This document shows, piece by piece, positions 6,755 to 11,640 of a stretch of 11,640 bases of DNA. The notes under the pieces were generated by a model, which worked only from the letters and a program-made list of their open reading frames with translations, did not search any database and was not told where the DNA came from. The translations under genes and the position numbers were made by a program. Position 1 is the first letter of the stretch. The number at the start of each line of letters is the position of its first letter. The DNA is from an uncultured Porphyromonadaceae bacterium (lineage in GTDB: Bacteria; Bacteroidota; Bacteroidia; Bacteroidales; Muribaculaceae), in NCBI GenBank assembly GCA_946183895.1, contig CAMHDX010000005.1, positions 1 to 11,640 of the forward strand, given 5' to 3'.

Positions 6755-8071
6755 TTAGTCGGGCTTGGTCTCGCTCAGTTGCGCATTGCGGAATGCGATG
6801 GTTATCAGCACCATGATTAAGAGGGCGAGAGGATAGTATAGGTGCGGCAAGAAGGCGATGGGCGCCACACCCGCCAGGCCTGCCGCCAGCAGGGTTTGCG
6901 CGCCGTAGGGCAGCACCGACTGGGTGATGCACGAGCAGGTGTCAAGCAGACTTGCCGTGCGGCGCGGGTCGATGTTGAACCGCGATGCGATGGAGCGCGC
7001 GACACGTCCAACGGTGAGGATGGCGATTGTGTTGTTGGCGGTGCAGATGTTCACTAACGCCACCAGACCGGCTATCGCGCCTTGAGCGCCGCGGGGGCTG
7101 CTCGTGCGGCGCGTGAGCAGTTGGATTATGAACGTGATGCCTCCGTTGTAGCTTATCACTTCGAGCAGACCGCTTGCCAACAGCGTGACTATAATCAGGT
7201 CGCTCATGTTCTTGATGCCGTCGCCCAGGGTGGTGCACATCTCGATGAGGGGCATGCCGCTTGAGCTCAAGCCGAGCACGATGCACATGACAATGCCCAG
7301 CAGCAACACCAGCAGCACGTTCATGCCGAAGGCGGCAGTCACGATTACGAGCAGGTAGGGTAGTACCAGCCACCCAGACGCGGAGGACTGCAGGGCGGCA
7401 ACCGGCTCCGCTGTCATGTGATAGCCGATTACGCCGTAGACGACCAGGCACACTATCGCTGCCGGCAACGCTATGCGCAGGTTGGCGCGGAACTTGTCCG
7501 ACATGCCCACATGCTGCGTGCGCGTGGCGGCAACGGTGGTGTCGCTGATGAAGGACAGGTTGTCGCCAAAGAACGAGCCTCCCAGCACCACAGCGACCAT
7601 GGCGGCAACGTCACTGCCCGTTGCCACCGCCAGTTGAGTGGCAAACGGGGTGAGAGCGACAATGGTGCCGACGCTTGTCCCGATTGACATCGAGATGAAG
7701 CATGCCGTGATGAACAGCCCGGCAGGCAATGCCCATGGCGGGAGCAGGGCAGTGGTGAACTGGACTGTGGCGTTGATTGAGCCGATGCCGCTTGCCAGAG
7801 CCGAAAAAGCGCCGGAGAGGATGAAAATCCATATCATGTACAGGATGCCGGGATTGGCGGCTCCGTTCGAAAAAATCTCGATGCGCTCACTGACGGGCAT
7901 GCGCCTCATGGTCAACAATGCCCACACGCTCGCGGCGATAAAGGCGATAGACAACGGCATGCGGTAGAAGTCGCCCACCGCCAGCGACACGCCAACGTAC
8001 ATCGCCAGGAAAACGACCATTGGCGACAATGCCAGCAAGCCGCGTTGCCATGTCACATGATTAGTCTCCAT
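6755..8071 (-). CDS. nhaC: NhaC-family Na+/H+ antiporter
   Basis: This is a 438-residue, very hydrophobic inner-membrane protein with roughly 10-12 predicted membrane spans, the usual size for the family. The NhaC signature is clear: GGSFFGDNLSFISDTTVAAT (164-183), with the charged/polar residues D170, S173 and D177 in a membrane region. A second conserved block SLLDTCSCITQSVLPYGAQT (374-393) corresponds to the family's C-terminal pore region. NhaC proteins exchange cytoplasmic Na+ for external protons, giving sodium and pH tolerance; some relatives exchange organic acids, so the exact substrate is inferred. Its ATG lies inside the 3' end of rarA (11-base overlap), so translation is probably coupled. 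There is no obvious functional link to rarA. Confidence 0.88.
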   Translation of the reverse strand: METNHVTWQRGLLALSPMVVFLAMYVGVSLAVGDFYRMPLSIAFIAASVWALLTMRRMPVSERIEIFSNGAANPGILYMIWIFILSGAFSALASGIGSINATVQFTTALLPPWALPAGLFITACFISMSIGTSVGTIVALTPFATQLAVATGSDVAAMVAVVLGGSFFGDNLSFISDTTVAATRTQHVGMSDKFRANLRIALPAAIVCLVVYGVIGYHMTAEPVAALQSSASGWLVLPYLLVIVTAAFGMNVLLVLLLGIVMCIVLGLSSSGMPLIEMCTTLGDGIKNMSDLIIVTLLASGLLEVISYNGGITFIIQLLTRRTSSPRGAQGAIAGLVALVNICTANNTIAILTVGRVARSIASRFNIDPRRTASLLDTCSCITQSVLPYGAQTLLAAGLAGVAPIAFLPHLYYPLALLIMVLITIAFRNAQLSETKPD

Positions 8072-9341
8072 CGCGTTGCCATAGTACTTTCATCCGGTCG
8101 GCCAAGCGCGCCTCGGCGGGGGTGTCTTGCGGTTCCCACAGGCGCGGGTGATGCAGCTCGTCGGGCATGTACTGCTGCTTGACAAAGTGCCCCGGATAGT
8201 CGTGTGGATAATGGTAGTCGGCGCCGTAGCCGAGTTCGCTCATCAGCGCCGTGGGGGCATTGCGCAGGTGCAGCGGCACAGGCGCGTTGCCGGTTTGCTT
8301 GACCAGTGCCAGCGCCTTGTCAATGGCGAGGTAGGCGCTGTTGCTCTTGGGCGACGTGGCAAGGTAGATGGCGCACTCGCTCAGGGGGATGCGCCCCTCG
8401 GGCCAGCCTATCTTATTGATGATGTCAAAGGTGGCATTGGCGAGCAGCAATGCGTTGGGATTGGCCAGGCCGATGTCCTCGGCGGCGCTGATGCACAAGC
8501 GGCGCGCGATGAACTTGGGGTCCTCGCCACCGGCAATCATGCGCGCCAACCAGTAGACCGCCGCGTCGGGGTCGCTGCCGCGAACACTCTTGATAAACGC
8601 CGAGATGATGTCATAATGCATCTCGCCGCCTTTGTCAAAGGCGACCGGATTCTCCTGCAACCTGCTCGTGACAATATCGTTGTTAATCACCATCGGCTCG
8701 GTGGGACCCAGAGACTGATAGATCAAATCGAGAATGTTGAGCAGCTTGCGGGCATCACCGGCGGCAAACCGCAGCAAGGCATCGGTCTGCTCAATGCGCA
8801 CCTCGCGGTCCTTGAAGATGCTGTCGGTCTTGATGGCGCGGTCGAGCAGCACCAGCAAGTCGCTGTCCTCAAGCGGCTTGAGCACATACACCTGCGCTCG
8901 GCTGAGTAGCGGGCGGATTACCTCGAACGACGGATTCTCGGTCGTCGCGCCTATCAGGGTGACAGTGCCGTTTTCCACCGCGCCCAGCAGCGAATCCTGC
9001 TGCGACTTGTTGAAGCGGTGAATTTCGTCGATAAACAGGATGGGGCGCCCGTGGGTGAACATGCTGGAGGCATCGGCGCGACAGCGGTCCAGCACCTCAC
9101 GCACCTCCTTCACGCCGCTTGTCACCGCGCTCAGTGTGTAAAACGGGACTTGGGTTTGCTCGGCGACGATGCGCGCCAGCGTGGTCTTGCCCACACCGGG
9201 CGGGCCCCACATGATAAACGAGGACACATTGCCACTCTCAATCATGCGGCGCAACACAGCGCCTTCACCCACCAGGTGTCGCTGACCGATGTAGTCGTCA
9301 AGGCTGTGGGGTCTGAGGCGCTCGGCAAGTGGTTCGTACAT
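8061..9341 (-). CDS. rarA: Replication-associated recombination protein A (RarA/MgsA), AAA+ ATPase
   Basis: The full-length 426-residue protein opens with MYEPLAERLRPHSLDDYIGQRHLVG, the family hallmark. Walker A GPPGVGKT is at 46-53, Walker B LFIDEIHRF at 102-110, sensor 1 GATTENPSFEV at 131-141, and the arginine-finger SRA at 147-149. The C-terminal half has the conserved MgsA tetramerisation region, including EDIGLANP, LSECAIYLATSPKSNSAY and APTALMSELGYGADYHYPHD. RarA acts in the cytoplasm at stalled replication forks, on single-stranded DNA gaps and DNA ends; it forms tetramers and is related to clamp-loader subunits. The gene follows the YbjN-like gene by 6 bases and overlaps the antiporter by 11, so it lies in the middle of an operon. 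No defects are seen. Confidence 0.96.
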   Translation of the reverse strand: MYEPLAERLRPHSLDDYIGQRHLVGEGAVLRRMIESGNVSSFIMWGPPGVGKTTLARIVAEQTQVPFYTLSAVTSGVKEVREVLDRCRADASSMFTHGRPILFIDEIHRFNKSQQDSLLGAVENGTVTLIGATTENPSFEVIRPLLSRAQVYVLKPLEDSDLLVLLDRAIKTDSIFKDREVRIEQTDALLRFAAGDARKLLNILDLIYQSLGPTEPMVINNDIVTSRLQENPVAFDKGGEMHYDIISAFIKSVRGSDPDAAVYWLARMIAGGEDPKFIARRLCISAAEDIGLANPNALLLANATFDIINKIGWPEGRIPLSECAIYLATSPKSNSAYLAIDKALALVKQTGNAPVPLHLRNAPTALMSELGYGADYHYPHDYPGHFVKQQYMPDELHHPRLWEPQDTPAEARLADRMKVLWQRDGD

Positions 9342-9347
9342 ATGGGT

Positions 9348-9737
9348 TTACAGTTGTTCGTCAAGTGAATGGTAGAATGCCTTGCGGGCACGATGCAGCA
9401 GGCCCAGCGCGCGCGGCATGATGTCCTCCACGACCGGGGTGCTGTCAGCCAGAATCTCAAACGCCACGTTGACAGTACCCTCGTCAACGTAGGCCTTCAC
9501 GACCTTGAAGGCGCTGTTGACGGTATTCATCGCGTTGTATACGACAAGCCGCTCGCGGCTCTCGCGCGGAAAGTCATGAATGTAGGGTATCACGAGGCGG
9601 AAGTATTGCTCGTCGTTATCGTCGTTGACAAACAGATAGTCAAGGTCGTTGTACTTGAACGTAACGCCAAACTCCACCTCGCGATAGGCGATGCCGCGCT
9701 CGGCGAGAAAATCTATGACAAGTTGATTGAGTGACAT
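9348..9737 (-). CDS. YbjN-like small protein (secretion-chaperone-like fold)
   Basis: This 129-residue soluble protein has no signal peptide. Its pattern is an N-terminal helix (LNQLVIDFLAERGI, 3-16), alternating strands (REVEFGVTFKYNDLDYLFVN; QYFRLVIPYI), the stretch YNAMNTVNSAFKVVKAYVDE (67-86), another strand (TVNVAFEILA), and a C-terminal helix (DIMPRALGLLHRARKAFYHSL). This fits YbjN-domain proteins, which share the type III secretion chaperone fold. The central N..N......K motif and terminal helix are the best match. The molecular function of these proteins is poorly known; a protein-binding role is plausible. It lies 41 bases after the kinase-AAA+ gene and 6 bases before rarA. A partnership with the upstream kinase-AAA+ protein is an inference from position only. 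Confidence 0.65.
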   Translation of the reverse strand: MSLNQLVIDFLAERGIAYREVEFGVTFKYNDLDYLFVNDDNDEQYFRLVIPYIHDFPRESRERLVVYNAMNTVNSAFKVVKAYVDEGTVNVAFEILADSTPVVEDIMPRALGLLHRARKAFYHSLDEQL

Positions 9738-9778
9738 ACTCTTGAATTTTGTGTGATTAGCGTGAATTATGGCGCAGC

Positions 9779-11581
9779 TTACTTGAAGCCGATGCGCGGA
9801 ATGGAGTTGCGGTGGTCCACATCTTCCATCTTGGCGCGCAACTCCTCGTACTCCTTGAGCAACTCGCTACGCACCGAGGGTCCGGTGGCGGCAATGGTCT
9901 TCTCCATCAACTCCTGCGTGATCTCCTCATCGTTGAAGGCGGCAATCATGGCGGCCTCGTTGACCACATAGGCGATGTCGCTTGCCACATATCCGTCGGC
10001 CAGCGTTGCCAGCTTGGCGCAATCAATCTCCTTGCAGGGACGGCCCTTGAGGTAGAGCTCAAACATCTCCTTGCGCGCCTCATCATCGGGCATGGGCACA
10101 TACACCATCTTGTCGATGCGACCGGTGCGCAGCACTGCGGGGTCAATCTTGTCAGGGCGGTTGCTGGTCGCGATAACAAAAATGCCACGCTTTGAGCAGT
10201 TGTTCAGTTGCGAGAGGAACTCGTTGACCTCGCCTCCTTGATGCTCACCACCCCAGCCGGTGCGGTTGGGCACAAAGGCATCAAACTCGTCAAAGCACAA
10301 CACCGTGGGAGCATTCTTCTCGGCCTTCTTGAACAGGTCGGCAATCTTGCCCTGCGTGCCGTGAACGTAGATTGAGCCCAAGTCGCTCGCCTTGACCAGA
10401 ATGAAGTTGAAGCCGGTCTCCTCGGCAAACTTCTCGGCAAAGAAACTCTTGCCGCATCCCGGAGGACCGTACAGCAACATGCCGTTGGGGGGCGTGATGC
10501 GATACTTCTGGCTACGCTCGGTGTCTTTCAGCACAAAGATCACGCGCTGGGTGAGCATGTCCTTGAGTTCCTGCATGCCGGCGATGTCGGCAAATCCGTT
10601 GCCGCCACCGCGCTTGATGGTCACGCCTGCCTCGGTGTCACTGGCGCTCTCACGGTCGCTGCGATTGACGGGGTCATCGTCCTTGGTGCGAGTGCGTGAA
10701 CCGGCGCCACGACCGGCGGGTGCTTGCGGCGCCTCCTCGCCGCCCAGGTCGCCGAGCACCTGAGTCACACGATCATAGCGGTCTGCGCCGGTTGCCGTCA
10801 AACCGCGCTCCAGCACATGCCTGAGCTCGGGCGTCAAGCCCTCAATGTCAAGGTCTAACGCTGTGCCGCGCGCCTTCTTGACTGCCTTGATCTTGTCCTG
10901 GCGTGTCGCATTGATGTCATACTGCGGCTCCCAGGGCGCCTTGCCCGCCAACATCGCGTACAGCACCGCGATGGCGCTGAAGATGTCGGAGCGATCGTTG
11001 TACAGGCCGCCAAAGGTCGAGTTGGCGCAATAACGCGGGTCCAGGTCGCTCGTGTCAAATGCGGGACTGCCGGCGGCACCGCGACCCAAGTGACCCATGT
11101 CAATCAGCTCGGGGATGCCTCCGGTCTTTTGGCTCAGCATGATGTTGCGGGGCGTAATGTCATTGTGCAACAAGCCTTTCTCGTGCAGATAGCGGAGGCC
11201 GGAGAGTATTCCCTTGAATATCTCGGTTGCCTCGGCAGGTGCGATGCGACCCTCGCGCTGAATCTTCTCCACCAGCAGTTCGCCGCTAAAGTAGATCGTA
11301 ATCATGTATTGGCATGCCCCCTCGGCGGCGATAAATCGTCCCGAAGCGACATAGCTGATGATGTTAGGGTGCTTCAACTCGGCGCACTTGACAATCTCGC
11401 TCACCTCGCCATTGTCATTGAGAAGGCGGTCAGGAGTGTTCTTGATGATATATAACTTAAGGAAATAGGGTGTGCCGTTCTCATCGGCGAGGCGATAAGT
11501 CTCACAGTAATCGTTCGCGTTGATCAAAAACACCACTTTATATTTGTTCTCAATCGATTGGCCGTCTTTCAGTATGCTCAT
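9779..11581 (-). CDS. Ser/Thr protein kinase-like domain fused to a CDC48/FtsH-type AAA+ ATPase
   Basis: The protein has 600 residues. Residues 1-275 form a Hanks-type kinase fold: likely ATP-binding K42 (FLKLY), catalytic loop HNDITPRN (139-146; HND in place of HRD), a DFG equivalent DMG (161-163), and the SDIFSAIAVLYAMLAGKAPW segment (198-217). The usual glycine-rich loop is absent; the region reads FLINANDYCETYRL. Residues 282-325 are a charged, low-complexity linker. Residues 329-570 form a classic AAA+ module: DIAGM..LK, Walker A GPPGCGKS (372-379), putative pore-loop IYVHG (404-408), Walker B VLCFDEFD (427-434), sensor 1 N474, and arginine fingers R485 and R488 in LRTGRID. It is probably a cytoplasmic ATP-driven remodeller with a kinase or kinase-like sensing domain. 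No protease or membrane segment is present. It is the first gene of the operon. Confidence 0.88.
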   Translation of the reverse strand: MSILKDGQSIENKYKVVFLINANDYCETYRLADENGTPYFLKLYIIKNTPDRLLNDNGEVSEIVKCAELKHPNIISYVASGRFIAAEGACQYMITIYFSGELLVEKIQREGRIAPAEATEIFKGILSGLRYLHEKGLLHNDITPRNIMLSQKTGGIPELIDMGHLGRGAAGSPAFDTSDLDPRYCANSTFGGLYNDRSDIFSAIAVLYAMLAGKAPWEPQYDINATRQDKIKAVKKARGTALDLDIEGLTPELRHVLERGLTATGADRYDRVTQVLGDLGGEEAPQAPAGRGAGSRTRTKDDDPVNRSDRESASDTEAGVTIKRGGGNGFADIAGMQELKDMLTQRVIFVLKDTERSQKYRITPPNGMLLYGPPGCGKSFFAEKFAEETGFNFILVKASDLGSIYVHGTQGKIADLFKKAEKNAPTVLCFDEFDAFVPNRTGWGGEHQGGEVNEFLSQLNNCSKRGIFVIATSNRPDKIDPAVLRTGRIDKMVYVPMPDDEARKEMFELYLKGRPCKEIDCAKLATLADGYVASDIAYVVNEAAMIAAFNDEEITQELMEKTIAATGPSVRSELLKEYEELRAKMEDVDHRNSIPRIGFK

Positions 11582-11628
11582 ATCTTATTACTTTAGATGG
11601 TTTTTTGTCTCAATTCTAAATTATAGTG

Positions 11629-11636
11629 CAAAATTA
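11629..11636 (-). promoter_or_regulatory. Putative Bacteroidota -7 promoter element for the kinase-AAA+ operon
   Basis: On the minus strand TAATTTTG at 11636-11629 matches TAnnTTTG. It would start transcription near 11622, about 40 bases before the ATG at 11581. The -33 element would lie just beyond the right edge, so it cannot be checked here. The leader is A+T-rich and shows no Shine-Dalgarno sequence, as is usual in this phylum. Confidence 0.45.
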
Positions 11637-11640
11637 CGAT

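Noticed and set aside
8127..8909. Plus-strand frame of 260 residues opposite rarA
   Set aside because: rarA on the minus strand is intact and fully conserved. The plus-strand translation has no recognisable domain.
1..11640. CRISPR array, tRNA, rRNA or insertion sequence
   Set aside because: No regularly spaced repeats, cloverleaf sequences, rRNA-like segments or transposase genes were seen on either strand.

Overview
The window looks like chromosomal DNA from a member of the Bacteroidota, probably of the order Bacteroidales. Two upstream regions carry the -7 promoter motif TAnnTTTG typical of that phylum. Gene starts lack Shine-Dalgarno sequences, and the protein families (DUF4391 and its SNF2 partner, a kinase-AAA+ fusion, RarA, an NhaC-type antiporter, a secreted beta-helix protein) are common there. 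The genus is not determined. Every gene I can support lies on the minus strand, so the window reads from right to left.

Right block (about 11640 down to 5027): five closely packed genes form one probable transcription unit. In order they encode a Ser/Thr-kinase-like domain fused to an AAA+ ATPase, a small YbjN-like protein, RarA (AAA+ replication-recombination factor), an NhaC-family Na+/H+ antiporter, and a secreted right-handed beta-helix protein. Junctions are a 41-base gap, a 6-base gap, an 11-base overlap and a 12-base gap. A promoter -7 element is visible at the right edge. The unit probably ends at a large hairpin at 4902-4939.

Centre (4660-5026): about 370 bases without a gene. They hold the nested inverted repeat at 4902-4939, a Bacteroidota-type promoter facing left, and two short palindromes between that promoter and the helicase start.

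Left block (4659 down to 1): a three-gene cassette resembling a DNA-targeting defence or restriction module. It comprises an approximately 1,083-residue PLD-like/SNF2 helicase, a DUF4391 protein, and the first 270 residues of a protein with a possible PD-(D/E)XK nuclease signature (QVKG), which runs off the left edge. The helicase gene carries a one-base frame break near 2013-2024. All helicase motifs are intact, but the conserved C-terminal region (about 200 residues) is displaced into the -1 frame. The partial gene is much richer in A+T than the two genes it is coupled to, which suggests that the cassette has a mosaic origin.

The most interesting items are the frame-broken helicase cassette with its candidate nuclease, and the kinase-AAA+ fusion whose kinase domain lacks an obvious glycine-rich loop.
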